Positions 11,176 through 23,860 of a stretch of DNA of 64,000 nt are shown here, in pieces. The DNA comes from Cymbomonas tetramitiformis (lineage: Eukaryota; Chlorophyta; Pyramimonadophyceae; Pyramimonadales; Pyramimonadaceae). The translations under genes were made by a program, and so were the position numbers. The notes beneath the pieces were generated by a model, which ran no database searches, was not told the origin of the DNA, and was given only the letters and a program-made list of their open reading frames with translations. Within the stretch, counting starts at the first letter, position 1. Every line of letters begins with the position of its first letter. The DNA is taken from contig LGRX02024796.1 in NCBI GenBank assembly GCA_001247695.2, positions 18,325 through 82,324 on the forward strand, given 5' to 3'.

Positions 11176-11549
11176 GATGAAGCGAGGGAAATACGGGGCG
11201 AGATGCGGAAGGAGGGGCGGCCAAGAGTCGAAATGCGGTCGTCGAGGAATCAAGGGAAAGCTGCGGCGCACAAAGTTCCCAAACGTGCATGTGGATGAAA
11301 TAAGGCGGCCAAGGAACGTGGTGTTGGATCCGACCAAAAATTCCAACGTCTACCAACGCGTAGCAAGGAAAAGTAAGCGGCCACGTGCACGAGCTCTCCG
11401 CAAATCCAATCAACCAGGCATTCAACTAGGCCATACCGCTCCACCGCGCCTCTAGAGGAGCCCCTCCTCACTCCATCTCAATCGTCGTTGTTTAGCCAGA
11501 CATGGCCAAACTTCGCAGTGTCTAAATAAAGAGTGCGTGGGGCCAAAAC

Positions 11550-11730
11550 TGTTGGATATGCCCCTAAGACCCGGGATATATTCACTCAGTGATGGTTTTC
11601 TCAGAATGTAATAAAGTTGATAAGTTAACCCGTTATATGGGCATAAACAGTTAGGGTTCAGGTTCGGGTGACAGTCATAAACACTACTACGGGAAGAGTC
11701 ACAAAAGTGAGCGGCGTGACAATTCCAGCA
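11550..11730 (-). repeat. Ret-1 LTR (5' LTR in coding orientation)
   Basis: 181 bp, differing from the 6760-6940 copy at only a few positions by eye (for example GATATG for GATATA and GCGGCG for GCGGTG), so insertion was fairly recent. Confidence 0.92.
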
Positions 11731-13190
11731 TAGCGCGCGTTATGGTACGCGGACGACCCAACCCGGCCTCTGACGATCCAAAAGGCTCTTCATTCATGCT
11801 GGTGCCTTTTGGCGACTGGATGGAGGAGGACCACGAAGATACTTACCAGAACGTTGCGTGTCCACGGCAGTCAACACTCCACCAGGCGCGACTACAGCGA
11901 CAGTACCGACCGCAGAACTCCAGCGCCTTACCAAACGTGCTTATGAAGAAATGAAAACATCCGTCATGGCCTGGTTCCGACGCAGCTCGATATGCTCCAC
12001 CGTCTGCAACGACGACCCGAGGAAATCTATTTTGGTCATGAATCAGCGCACTGGAAGCTATATGATCTTGAAAATCATGATTCTCGACACTGGCTCCATG
12101 CTATTCGTAATGAACCAAACCCTCGTCACTCTTCTGGGCCTGGTGACCACGTTGAGGAAGGCCAACATCGACACCGGCCTGGGCAGCCAAGGTACCCAGC
12201 AGCACCGGCAGTGGAGTCCTGGCGAAATAATGTTGGTCATATGCCCTGGCACCACGAACGAGATGGTGCTAGCAGCCGACGGCATTAGCCCGTGCTCAGC
12301 CGTGAACTTCGACGTGCTGCTCTCTGTGGACGTGCTGCACGCCATGTCCGCCGGCATACTCCCTGCGACCCCCCATCGCGACGCCGCTTTGGTTTTCCAT
12401 CCCCACAACCAGCAGGGCGACTTCGACACCAAAGCCTACATCCCCATCCGCACCCTCAAGACCAGCGACCACAACAACGGCAGCCATTTCATCGCCACCC
12501 CCAGCTGGAACGAGCCCGTTACCCCATCAGCCCAGCATCACCAAGCACCACCAAAAGCGCGCTGGGGCGCACTCTTCCGCGTCGCGTGGGCCGCCATTGC
12601 CATCTCATCCCTACTCCAACCAGCCGCCGGAGCTCTCATTGAGGTGGATGAGGCACACGTCAGCCCAATGAACACCCTACCCGTGGTCGCCCTCCTGTGG
12701 GGCTGGTCGCCATGCTCGTCAGCATCGGCAGCATCGCCTTCGTCAGACGCAGGCAGGCCGGACAAGCGCTACCACACACGCAGGCAGCAACATCCCATAG
12801 TGAGTCCCCACCGCCTACGCCTACCAGCGACGCCCGCAACCCCATACATGCAGGAGCAAAACCAACCTCACCTGTCAGTCGACACAGTGCAAAACATCTT
12901 CGACACCTTAAGCCGCACGCACCGAGGACCCGCCAACCAAGAAAACCTGCGACCTGTGCCCGCTCAAGCAACCACGCGCCAGACACGCCGCACCCGACCG
13001 CGCACCTTCGCCTAGAGCACGCAGGACTGCCCGTATTGCTGGCTGACCATCCAACGTCCACACCACCCCTACCAACCCGCGCGCTGCATAGTGTTTGGAC
13101 ACCGCAACGACCAACGAGCTCGTGGTTGCCGGACGTAAGCCATGCCAGCACATGCCATACGACCACCAACGCAAGACGTACAACTTGATG
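11731..13190 (+). pseudogene. Retroelement R, continuation: retropepsin-like domain and membrane segment
   Basis: The sequence resumes after Ret-1. A first segment (from 11742) reads in one frame, then the long frame 11858-13015 carries TAELQRLTKRAYEEMK, then MILDTGSMLFVMN, the DTG active-site motif of retroviral-type aspartic proteases. NFDVLLSVDVLHAMSAG follows about 90 residues later, like the second conserved block (xDVLLGxDxL). After a linker come WGALFRVAWAAIAISSLLQPAAGAL, a hydrophobic stretch, and in the next frame (from 12697) MGLVAMLVSIGSIAFVRRR, a second hydrophobic helix ending in a basic cluster. At least two frame changes mean it is broken. No reverse transcriptase follows. A retroelement protease is likely; the membrane part is unusual. 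Confidence 0.5.
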
Positions 13191-14904
13191 ATGATCGACA
13201 CCGTCAAAGTACGAAGTGGGTTCGAGCCTATGACCTTGCAGCAATTCGTCGACAACCTGTACCAATGGGGCCTGACGCCACCGCTCAACCGCCCACAACA
13301 TGCGCGCGCCCCCCTCCCACAACTACGCACGTGCCGTCCACATGGACAACAGCCAGCCTACAGCAGAAGCCGCCTCAGCCGTCAAAATTGGCTCACCGCA
13401 CGCCGATTTTGACCTGACCGACGTTTTCCACGCGAAATTTAACCCAAAAAATCTTTTTTTTGTCGCTGGAAATTATTGATTTTACGAAACATTATTTTAT
13501 CACAACAAACCCAAACATTCACTCGACTTTCTGGCCAGCAGTACCCCTTCTGGCGGAGAAACGGGTTACCGCGCGACGTTTTTGACTTCACCGCCGTTTT
13601 CCTCGTCGAATTCTACCCCATTTTGCCTTTTACATCGCTCGATTTGGTTACGTTTACGAGAAGTTGCCTTATCACCTTGGAACCCTGTCGACACGTCTTC
13701 TGTTTTTTACAGCTGCAGTGGTTATGGCTTCTGTGCATCAGCGTGCGCGCATGGCAGCTATTACTTCCACGCTGGAACTACTTCGACAGCATCAAATTAC
13801 TACTGGCTTCGATATGGTGGTGTCTGCTGGTGCTTGAGCACCAAACACCGATATCGACTTCGACGTTTACGTCATCGACAACAAGAACTTTGACTCCCAC
13901 GACCGCATCTATCCACTTCCCTCGCCTTCACCTTGTGCGTCCCCGGGTCACCATCTGGTGGTGTCTCGTGGTGCTAGCGCGCCCAATTCACCCCTCGCCA
14001 TCATCCCTTTTGAGCCCCTTTCAAGGAGCTCGATAATGTCTCCTCACCGCGTTTTTCACCTTCCACGCACCTCCCTACCCCCTCTTCATCGACGCATTCG
14101 CTCTGGTGGTGCCAGACCGCTTTTGGCTTTGGCACCGCACGGGCATTGGTTAATTATCGTCTTGGTGGCGCTCGACGACACGCGCAATCGAGAACGACGC
14201 CACCACCAACACCTTAGACGCGGCCGAAGATTGCAGTGCAAGCTCAACTAGCCAGTAGCCCCTGGGATGTTTCGGGCAGCGCCCAATGCACACACGTGCC
14301 GCTAGCTGGGTTGGAAAAGACCCCTCGGGCTCAGAACATTCTAGTAACATTGGTTTAGGTTTAGGGTTTGCACCTGGCATGGCATGACCACTCACACCCG
14401 TTCGGGGTGAGGTGGTGTCACGGGGAAGCTGACTTTCCCCACGGTATGTGTGTGTGGGGGTCCTCCTCCTAGTTTCACCCCTTGCTCTGAGTGCAGTGCA
14501 TGTGCCACTTGTCATCTTGTCATTTCTTCCCCACAGTCCGCGATAGACTAAAACCCAAACTTATGTGTTTGATCTCATCTTAGTTCTCTATCCGAAAGCC
14601 CGCACGTAGTCCGGTTTCCGTCTCTGCAGTGATATATATACTCACTATATATATCTCCTCTTCCATGATTTTTGCACCAATTGCATCTGTCTATTTAATG
14701 TGGCAACGATTTAAAGATAATTCCTGTTCCAGCCCATACAGGCGACGTTCATGACAGTCGAGTGTCACCAACTTTCGTTCTGGGAGCTTTGCGGACTGCG
14801 TTTCATGTCACAAAAAAACCTGGCGACCACGTACTGAAACGAAAGTGTGACCTTGACCACGCCCACGACATTAAGCGCCGCATGGGCCCTCCGTCGGAGA
14901 CGGG
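13191..14904. other. No recognisable gene
   Basis: Forward open segments at 13095-13417 (including RSGFEPMTLQQFVDNLYQWG) may be the tail of retroelement R. From about 13420 to 14300 the sequence is pyrimidine-rich with repeated GGTGGTGTCT(G/C)(G/C)TGGTG motifs (13820, 13962). Two adjacent telomere-like TTTAGG units occur at 14356-14370. An AT dinucleotide-rich palindrome lies at 14631-14661. I can assign no function. Confidence 0.4.
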
Positions 14905-15125
14905 AGGGTATAACCCAGGGTTGTGGGTTTATATAACCCCTGGGGTTATATAACCCCGATATAAGGCTTATAGTTATATAACCTATAACCCCAGCGAAAA
15001 GGGGCTATTTTGGGGTTATAGTTATATAACTATAACCCCAAAATAACCCTTATATCTTAACCCCAATATAACCCTTATAAAAAGGGTTTAAAGGGGGTTA
15101 TATAACCCGATATAACCCTTAGATC
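14905..15125. repeat. TATAACCC-rich palindromic block, left copy
   Basis: Dense alternation of TATAACCCC and GGGGTTATA. A related block at 34850-35128 ends in the approximate reverse complement of this block's start (GGGTATAACCCAGGGTTGTG against CACAACCTGGTATAACCC). The two blocks bracket the whole nested transposon cluster. No target duplication is seen, so whether they are ends of one outer element or two separate MITEs is open. Confidence 0.5.
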
Positions 15126-15569
15126 GGGCGATGAGGCCTAGTGGGTGATAACAGCTTGCCATCTGGCGGAGTTTTTAGCAAGTTATACGACATACGACAT
15201 ACACCATGCACATGCGTCCAGCTACAAAATACAGAAAGCATGCCATGTGGTACTTCCTGGCGCATCGTTCACACTCTTGCGCCACTGCTGCACCCATTAT
15301 AGACGAGATAGTTTGAAAAAACTTGCCCACATACGCGACCCCCCTCCCACTACCGACTTGGTCCGGCCGACGCGGGTGGGTGGGGGGACTTGCGACCCGG
15401 TGGCGGGGGGGGGACTTACCACTGGCGGCCACGACAAGTCCCCCGACCCAAGTCCCCCCACCCCGACGACTGCAGCGGAACCTACCCTCGGAACTTGAAG
15501 ATATCAAATTTATCAAAATTTTAAAGTACAATGATTACAAAATTTCAGAAATTCCAAAGATCTGCCGTT

Positions 15570-15645
15570 AACGCGTTTGGTTAGCGCGTCGCTCTGCAGA
15601 ACTTGACGTCTCGGGTTCAATTCCCGGTGGGAAATACAATTTTAC
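15570..15645 (+). tRNA. tRNA-like sequence (SINE head or pseudogene)
   Basis: It has a D-arm/A-box-like stretch (ACGCGTTTGGTTAGCGCGTC) and a good T-arm/B box (CGGGTTCAATTCCCG) at about the right distance. The acceptor strands do not pair and the anticodon stem is poor (loop near CTGCAGA), so it is not an intact tRNA gene. It lies between the element F and hAT-A ends. Confidence 0.4.
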
Positions 15646-16324
15646 GCGAAAAATTTCGGCCGATTTCGTAAATTTGCATACCAAAAAATTCAAGGAGCGG
15701 TATCGATATTCGATATTTTCGATACTATCGATTAATCGAAGTATTGCTATCGATCGATACCTTAAAACATTGTTATCGAAATATCAAATATTGATTGATA
15801 CGCTGACTTGACCTATCGAAATTGATTGATACCTCATGAAACACTTATTGTTATTGATCGATGAGTTTAAAATACAAGTCCACCGATCGGCAGTTATCGA
15901 AATATCGATATATCGATATTGGAACCCTGCTATCTGGTACTTTCATTGGCCCGTTTCTTGGGGTGCAAGAGGCACGTGGCGGAGTCCTGGACGCTTGAAA
16001 ATTGGTCAGCGCCAAGCGAAGGTCACAAATTCACCATAATTTCTGCAACCTACTACCTTGAACCCATCAACCTAAGAAGTCATGGGTCGTCGCGGTCCTA
16101 AATCCGCCTGTAAGCGTGCGCACCACTGCAAGGGTAGGTATCGATATTCGATAGTTGCGATACTATCGATTAATCGATATATTGTTATTTATCGATAGGA
16201 ATTGTGTACCTATCGAAATTGATCGATACCTGGCGTGCACCTATCGAAATCGATCGATCATTAAAAAACGCATGTAGTGATTGGCCAGTATCGCAATATC
16301 GACTAATCGATCCTGCCACCACAA

Positions 16325-16490
16325 TCCGAGCTTTTAGGTGTGCCAACTACTACAATTGGTGTAGAGAGAGCCTTCTCGCTAAGATCACCTTTATGCATTC
16401 ATGCCTGCGGAAAAGACGGAATGAGGAAACCATTGAACACTCAATAATAGCTAGTATGAGTGCCGCATTGAATTTGCTCAATGTGAATGC
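16325..16490 (+). pseudogene. hAT-B transposase C-terminal (hATC dimerisation) remnant
   Basis: Forward translation gives VPTTTIGVERAFSL, then in another frame KRRNEETIEHSIIASM. This is the GVERAFS...IEHSIIASM signature of the hAT C-terminal dimerisation region, also seen in hAT-A at 33240 (GVERAFSKVGR ... TIEHSIMASM). A frameshift between the halves marks it as dead. No other transposase parts are recognised. Confidence 0.7.
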
Positions 16491-16663
16491 AAGCGTGTGT
16501 CGGCGTGTAGCCCTGTCTTGAATCCGTACTTGTGTAGTTTGACATTTATCGAGATATCGATATATATCGATAACTGTCGGTGATCACTAATTCATTGTTA
16601 TTTATCGATTACCTGAACTAAATTATTCATAATGATCGATATCTGATACCAACCTATTGTTAT

Positions 16664-16844
16664 TGTTGGATATACCCCTAAGACCCGGGATATATTCACT
16701 CAGTGATGGTTTTCTCAGAATGTAATAAAGTTGATAAGTTAACCCGTTATATGGGCATAAACAGTTAGGGTTCTGGTTCGGGTGACAGTCATAAACACTA
16801 CTACGGGAAGAGTCACAAAAGTGAGCGGTGTGACAATTCCAGCA
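16664..16844 (-). repeat. Ret-2 LTR, left copy (3' LTR in coding orientation)
   Basis: 181 bp with TG...CA ends, followed by the family palindrome CACCACCTAGTGTGGTG at 16845-16861. Confidence 0.92.
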
Positions 16845-17091
16845 CACCACCTAGTGTGGTGACCGGCCAGCCGAAGTTGAAACCTGTGAACAAACACCAT
16901 CTACAGCGGTGGAAACTGAGCTCTAAGGGAAGGCCTGTCCTTTCTGGCAGGGCTGTTCCCAGTCAAGAGCTGCAAATCCGAAATCGGTCCGTGATCGGAC
17001 CCCTCTGCACATACAGCTACGGTCAATCTCGCTGTGCAGGAGCGGCATGATTAACTTTCTAGCCACTAGTTGGCGGTGGCACCGCTGTGCC

Positions 17092-17631
17092 TGTCAGGGA
17101 TATGACCGATGTCATACATGTCATACATGTCATACGTGTCATACATGTCATACATGTCATACCATGTCATGTCATGTCGTGTCATGTCATATGTTATAAT
17201 GACATACAGTCGTCAGTGCGGTCGACTGTGACATGAACAGTCATACTATCTGTCATCCACTCACCATGAGGAGTGACATCTGTCATCGAGAGGCTGATCA
17301 CAGCATCTCGATGATGAAGCAAGCCAGTTCTTGAAGAACAAACTGTTCTGAAGGGACTCGTCTTCGCTTCAAGCATGAATTGAACACCATGCGGGTATCA
17401 TATGGCTTATTCGATCAGCCGATACTGTTGTTCACCCAATGCCTTCGGGTTCACAACCCAATTGTGGTAACGCCTGAGAGGCGTGGGGGCATTGGCGTAA
17501 ATGAGAGAGCATTGAGCTCGAGCAGCACTTCTGGAGAAGAGACTGCACTCATACCCACAATACTCTGCGCGTGCTATTGTCGTTCAATAATAGCCGTGCG
17601 ATACATATCGCTCGCATAGCGAGCCCTAACA
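17092..17631 (+). repeat. Gypsy-type element 5' LTR
   Basis: 540 bp. It starts with several copies of a GTCATACAT motif. By eye about a dozen differences separate it from the 3' LTR, nearly all in the first 260 bp, so identity is roughly 98%. The small ORF common to both LTRs is a by-product of the repeat. Confidence 0.93.
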
Positions 17632-18505
17632 GTGGTATTCTACTCGTCCACGCGACGAACGAGGACACATAAGTGTGCAGTGCAGCAATAGAGATATATT
17701 GTATATTGTGTGTGCAACAGGTTCGCGGATCGCGCATACATACGGGCGACAGACAGTGATCGCACATATACGACATATATCGAATAATAACAACCGCTGC
17801 AGAATCAACAGCGAACGGAGTGCGCGAGGAATTGCCGTCGCGAACGCATTCGCTCGCATAAACACCGTCAGAGGATAACAGCGACAAGGTGTGATTACCG
17901 CATACAGATCGCACACATATACTGTCATCATTCGCAGGGTTGTACGATATGCGACATACTGACGCGCGAATGATCAAAACGTCATCAGTTTGTATGATCC
18001 GTACGCGCGATGGCATTCGTACCATATGCCACACATACCGGCGACAGAGATGTTCACCATTCGCAGCGCATACATCAGCGACAGTGATAATTCGCTATCC
18101 GCACTAATTGTTCAGTGCAGCGCACGCATCAAAATTTCGTTATTGCAAATGGTTTGCAAAAATCGCTCGTTTACGCGCATACGATGATTTAGCTTGTCAG
18201 GATATACGCACACCTGCTATGATTCATCATGCTCAGACGACGCGCGAAGAGGGTGCATAATTCATATATGCAGCACGTTATTCAATATCTGTGATGCTCG
18301 CACATAGCATACAGAGATGATGTTTATTCAGTTACTGGCAAATGTACATACAAAGTTTGCAGTCGGACACATAATATGACATCAGATGAATATGGATGCT
18401 GTGCAATCATATGTGTGTGTACCATATGCTGTGTGTGAAGCACATATCACACACACACACACACACATGCACTACAGTATACACTATCCATTCAGTATAT
18501 ACCAA

Positions 18506-18616
18506 GTGTATGCAGCAATACCATGCATCACTATATCATGCAGCAATACCATGCATCACTATATCATGCAGCAATACCATGCATCACTATACCATGCAGC
18601 AATACCATGCAGCATG
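18506..18616. repeat. 28-bp tandem repeat
   Basis: About four copies of a unit built on GCAGCAATACCATGCATCAC, preceded by a short CA run (18448-18468), inside the gypsy-type element. Confidence 0.85.
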
Positions 18617-20576
18617 ATTCCACCATGTTATACATTGACATATGCACACATGTATACAGCCAGCTTGATCACGATAACAGTTGGCATGCATAGTCATATA
18701 TAACAGTGCATCAGATGTTGCATTAAATATCACATAGCATACCTGCTGTGCAAGTCTAAACTATAAACGAACCCACTTGGTATAAGGTGCCGATCATGAT
18801 CTTAAGACAGTAATTAGCTCAGTATTCCCTGACGTAGGATTTGGGATGGGATACTGTTCTACTGTTGATCAATGAAAGGAATACTCACCAGAGCCATGTG
18901 TGAAATATACCAAGCAACTCGTCATTCACAACGAGATATGCAGAATTACATACACTAACCAAGTTGATATATATCATGTTAGCTACATGCTGTTAGTGGT
19001 ATACAGATCATCTTATGTGATAAATCAATTTGGTATAGTGTACTAAATCAGCAAGTACCTATACGTAAGTATAGTGTACTAAATCATAAAGTACCTATAC
19101 AATACATAAGTCACCGACATCATTATGTATGTTGACATTACACTGACTCACTAAGTGTACATGATCAAGTATTATATCAATATATGATACATAGATACCA
19201 TCCAACAAACACATGTGCGTGTTGGATGTCAAGCGATGGCGATACATATGGGACAGGATCAAACAACCTGCTGAAGGGCTGGATGGAGATATCTCCAGAC
19301 CCGAAGGCAGTATACAGTGCTCAAATAACAGTTGGTCACTGTTGAGCACTGTCCATGCATCCCACACAATCGCTGGAGCAACTACATTATCTACTTATGC
19401 ATTATGACAATTGAATCAGAAACCTGATCACAATTCAGTGCATACTTTGTACAGCAAATCAGTAATTCAACATGATATCTGACAAAGTAGATAGTAGAAA
19501 TACTATGAGCAATTGCTCCAACTACTTAGTATCTGGGTGGCAACACCACCCAGAGAACTATCATAGATCCAAAGATATAAAGCAGATCTCCAGCAGACTC
19601 ACTCGTGAGACTTTGCAATGCGATCAACTGCCAAAGACAGGCGACAGAACCAAGGAGTAATCTCGCCTGAAAAGGTCATCTACGGAGTTGATAGTCCTAA
19701 GTAAGTTAAATATATATCTGACAGACATCAGCCAGTGACTATAAGTCATTGTTGATAAAACACGCATTATCACCACTTTTTGCATGGTCGTGGGTTTCAA
19801 TCAGCAAAACCCCACATGTTGACCATCACATATCTTCACGAAAATGCCATGAAAAATATCATGTGTAAAAGTGAAATATGTTACATGAGTTCTGTAAGAT
19901 GCACATAACACACACACTGCTATATATATACTGTAGTATATATATACGTTGTATATATATATATGGCCAGAAAAGGTGAAAATGGGTAAAATCCCATTGC
20001 GGGAGATTTCAAAATTGAAATTTGGACTCCATTTTTTCACGGAACATCATTTTATACCTATTAAGGTACCTGAAAAACATTATGTGCACATTCATATCTC
20101 ATGTAACACCCTAAAAATCTTGTGTGTAACACCTAGGGGTGTACATAGTGGCTGTAACTAAATGCGTGAAAAACTCACACGCATGATTTCAAAATGAAAA
20201 TTTGGGTTCCATTTTTTTCGCTGATCTAATTATTCAGCTATTGATAAATATGCCCAAAATATTACAGCACTTGTAACACCCTGTAACACCCTGAAAATCA
20301 CATGTGTGTGTTAGGGGTGTAACATACCTCCTAAATACCACGTGATATACAGTGACATATTAAATGCAGTTTTGCTTCAATTCCTTAAAAAATGTTCATA
20401 CTGCTTTAATTTGATACAATTAAGTGTTACTGATACCATGTAACACCCTAATGTCACTGTAGGTGAAAAGGGTCACTGTAACCCAATACACCCTAAAATG
20501 CCGCTATATAATAGTGAAACACTCTGTGTTTGGCATTTAGGTCATGCTGAAATCAGCACAGTTATGACAATATATC

Positions 20577-20638
20577 GGGCAACAACCCAAGAACTAGGGC
20601 AACAACCCAAGAACTAGGGCAGCAACCCTAGAACTGTA
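20577..20638. repeat. 20-bp tandem repeat
   Basis: Three near-perfect copies of GGGCAACAACCCAAGAACTA inside the gypsy-type element. The CCCAAGAACT core recurs in the repeats at 26.0 kb. Confidence 0.85.
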
Positions 20639-22822
20639 TGAGCTGTATAAGTTCCTTAAAGGACAGCATGCTACATATATGAGGTATTAAGGCACTTGAC
20701 AACTGCCTGTGGAGTTCACACTTCCTTGAGGGGGGAAGAAGGTGGAACCATATATATATATATTACACCTCATTACATAATGTACAGACATAAATATATG
20801 CAAACATAGATATATATATATATCACACACACATATCCATTTTATATTCCGATCTGGTGATTTATGATGAATTGCTTTTGATAAAACCACTGCATCCACA
20901 AGTAACGTTGAAATCTGTACAACGTTAAACCCACCGTCACTAACAAAGTGTAAACTCGGATGGGAAACTACATCCCAATGACTATAAGTTGACTATTGCT
21001 CAGCATTTACATCCTCGAGTAAGTGCGGAATGCTGAACTATATATATAACATATAACCTGATACCATGCTTAATAGCACATCATTGGATCAGAAGAAGCT
21101 AGTTATAATATATATATATCCCACCTGATACACTTTGGCACTATAGCCGTACATAAGAGTGGGAAGGACAGGTGCATCGCTGTAGGACTGGTTGATATAG
21201 TCCCAGTACTGAAGGCAGAACGTGGCACCCGAATAACAGCTGATAACTGTTGGGTGACCACCATGCAAAACCTTCCAAGCGTAACTCCTTTGTCCTAAGA
21301 TGCAAGTGAATTGTTCATAATATGTTGACATCACATAAAAGCATTCTGAGGAAACCCCTATATATTCATATGAGTTGTCATCACTACAAATGACATGGGT
21401 TTCGAATCGTCGAAATGAGTATAACTCCGATGAATTCATTAGTACAGAACAACTGCTGAGATCATTCCTCCGGCTGGATTGCAATCATTCACAATCCCTG
21501 TACATTCCGGTGACAAAATTTTGCACTGGACTGATCACCACATTTGGTATAATCTGTGATATATAAATCATCAGAAAAAGCGTTGCAATCAGTACAATGC
21601 TGTCTAAAACTCACAAAGATGAGTAATAGATTTCCTCAGATGTGATAAATTGAGGCACAATGTGACCTACGCTAAAATCGCGTATGCTCGGGCACTGTAT
21701 TGTGACCTGCGCTAAGATCGCGTATGCATGGACACAATATGACTCGTGCCGATGACGTGAACATATTTCATACAACCCCCGGTACGAGCGGACAAGGTTG
21801 ACTGCCACGACATCACATCTGAAATGAGTAAATCACTCAGAGAGAAGGTGTTGACATCAGTATAACACCATTATACATATAGTCATGAGGAGTTTAAAGA
21901 AGACACAGTCCCATATTGACAAACATGGTACACATATTACCATGCTCTCTGATCACATATTTGATACCCCACAGCATACGATGATGGTAATAGCAAACCA
22001 CTTCGCCGCTGGAGGGTAGTGTTGTATTTTATACAGCACATACATGGGCACTATATGACCCACGCTGATGACGTGAATTCGGGCTGCATCCCCAAAACTG
22101 CGATGCACCTTTGGTGCAATGGGCTGCATCCCGAGAACTGCTGTCCAGCTTCATAGTAAGCTTCCACGTCATCACATAGAGGTCGGACCTCTGTTGTATT
22201 TAAACGGCGCTTGGCATCCGCCTAGCAATACACTATTCTTCCTTGAGGGGGGAAGATGATAAGCTAAAAATACAACTAAAACCCAAATAAATGATAAAGA
22301 CAAATAATAAAACAAGTAAGTTGCATCATCGTTTTTGTTTTGGTAATCGTGACTATATACAGTCAAGCCATGCAGAACTCCATGAAGTTGACACTCATAT
22401 GTATCGAACATTTCTAAGGTCATCAGCCATGACATACATATGAGCTTGATTTTGAAAACCTAGACATTTGTATACATCTGGTCTAGCATGTATCCAGACT
22501 AGAATTGTATATTGACTCGGTGCAAGCACTATAGCCTCTGCCACCGATGATCATTAAAAAAGGGCAACCATTCTTGATATTTCATACATATCATCTGATT
22601 GGATCATTAAAGGTGTCAAGATTACTCAATGCAATATGCAGGCTACGGCCTGAGTACAACACCTAGATAGGTCAAAGCCACCGAGCTGACCAATGCAACA
22701 TAAATGCAAGCTGCCTTTGAAGGCTACATAATCAGTCTATTGCCCTTATGTCTTGAAATGTATCCGTGTATTGGCATCTCTTTGAGGTAGTCATGCCTGC
22801 TGAATAAGCCATACCGGTCATC

Positions 22823-23324
22823 TTGTCTTCATTGATCATTACATATCTGATCATACCGCCATTGCACAAAGCCTATTCAGTGAGATTATTATATCACGAG
22901 GCATTTCAGTGGTGCACATCCAAAAAAATACAGTGCAACAGAGATCATCAGCTCTTCATCAGACCTTTTAAGGTTGAGTTGTTGTCAGATGTATTGATTT
23001 ATCGGACACCGCATCTCAAAAGTCCATCCATCATAAAAGACAGAGTCCGTGCAATCATGGCTATTCAGCCTCCAACATAGCTAACATAGCTATCCAGCCT
23101 ATGACCCAACCGTTGGCAAGCAGCCTCTACGCCGCATGGCTAAAGATGACAAGTCTAACCTTCGGTCATTCTTGGGCACAGTCGGCCAATTCAAGAGTTT
23201 TATCCCGAAATTCTCCAAAGTTGCCGAGCCACTCATGTTTTCCATGTATCATATGAAAACAGCCAACATACCGCCCTATGACAGGAGTCATCTCCTTCAG
23301 CAAGGGGAAGTGGTTATGCCGTAA
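22823..23324 (+). pseudogene. Ty3/gypsy reverse transcriptase-RNase H junction remnant
   Basis: Forward translation contains SDVLIYRTPHLKSPSI and IIKDRVRAIMAIQPPT, then after a stop NLRSFLGTVGQFKSFIPKFS. The order matches the gypsy RT C terminus: a YxDDxLI-like strand, the KVxAIxxWPxP block and LRSFLGLxxYYRRFIPxFS. The catalytic YxDD is not intact. This is the only recognisable pol coding in the 10-kb interior and is what assigns the element to Ty3/gypsy. Confidence 0.6.
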
Positions 23325-23774
23325 ATTTGACCAGTTTGATCATCATAAAAGTGACAGATTTGAGAAAATCGATTGAGACTTGTATTGAAAATGACTATTC
23401 CTTAAGATAAGGTATTGCACCTAAGGGAATAAAGGTTTCATCGTCTGAAATAGGAAAGGAGTTTTTCATTGACTCTAGTTCCTGAATCCAGAATCACATA
23501 GAAAATATATTCTATCATGTGCATATAGAAAGTACATTAGATTCAGATTCTGAGCATACAAGTGGACTTGAATGCACTCGGGTTTGTACTGAGTTGCAAT
23601 TGTCCAAAGTTTTATTCCGACATCACTACTTATTTGTGGAATAGCATACAATGGTATAAACCATCCACATATAGATTGACATCATATTTGTGGTTTCATA
23701 TCATTTTGGCACATAAGACACGCATGCCTCATTGAGGAATTATGACTCTTTGAAAGCTCATTCTGGAATGTTTA

Positions 23775-23860
23775 GAAATTTGTCGCCTCGTCCATTAGGC
23801 CACGAAGTCTTGGGAAAAGCCATGGCGGGACTCGAACCCGCGATCTGCAGATGGTTTCCA
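23775..23860 (-). tRNA. tRNA halves in permuted order (B box before A box)
   Basis: On the minus strand a T-arm (GCGGGTTCGAGTCCCGC, 23826-23842) with an upstream variable-arm-like ATCTGCAGAT comes first. A short T run and then a D-arm/A-box-like CGTGGCCTAATGGACGAGGCG (about 23783-23804) follow. The two halves do not form an acceptor stem together, so this looks like remnants of two tRNA or SINE heads rather than a working permuted tRNA gene. Confidence 0.4.

Larger units (their letters stand above)
6760..11730 (-). mobile_element. Ret-1: complete gag-only LTR retroelement with two nested MITEs
   Basis: Two 181-bp LTRs (6760-6940 and 11550-11730) with TG...CA ends flank a minus-strand gag. 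The five bases outside are TATCG on the left and TAGCG on the right, a target duplication with one mismatch. Removing the two hAT-type insertions (7041-8057 and 10560-11175) leaves about 3.3 kb: LTR, leader, one Gag ORF, palindrome, LTR. There is no pol. This matches the published class of non-autonomous elements called TR-GAG. On the minus strand TGGCCCCACGC, four bases inside the 5' LTR (near 11545), could be the primer-binding site. CACCACCTAGTGTGGTG at 6941-6957 takes the place of a normal polypurine tract. Confidence 0.85.

Noticed and set aside
17380..17619. 79-codon ORF present identically at 17380 and 28141
   Set aside because: Both lie in the two LTRs of the gypsy-type element; the identity reflects LTR duplication, not a conserved gene.
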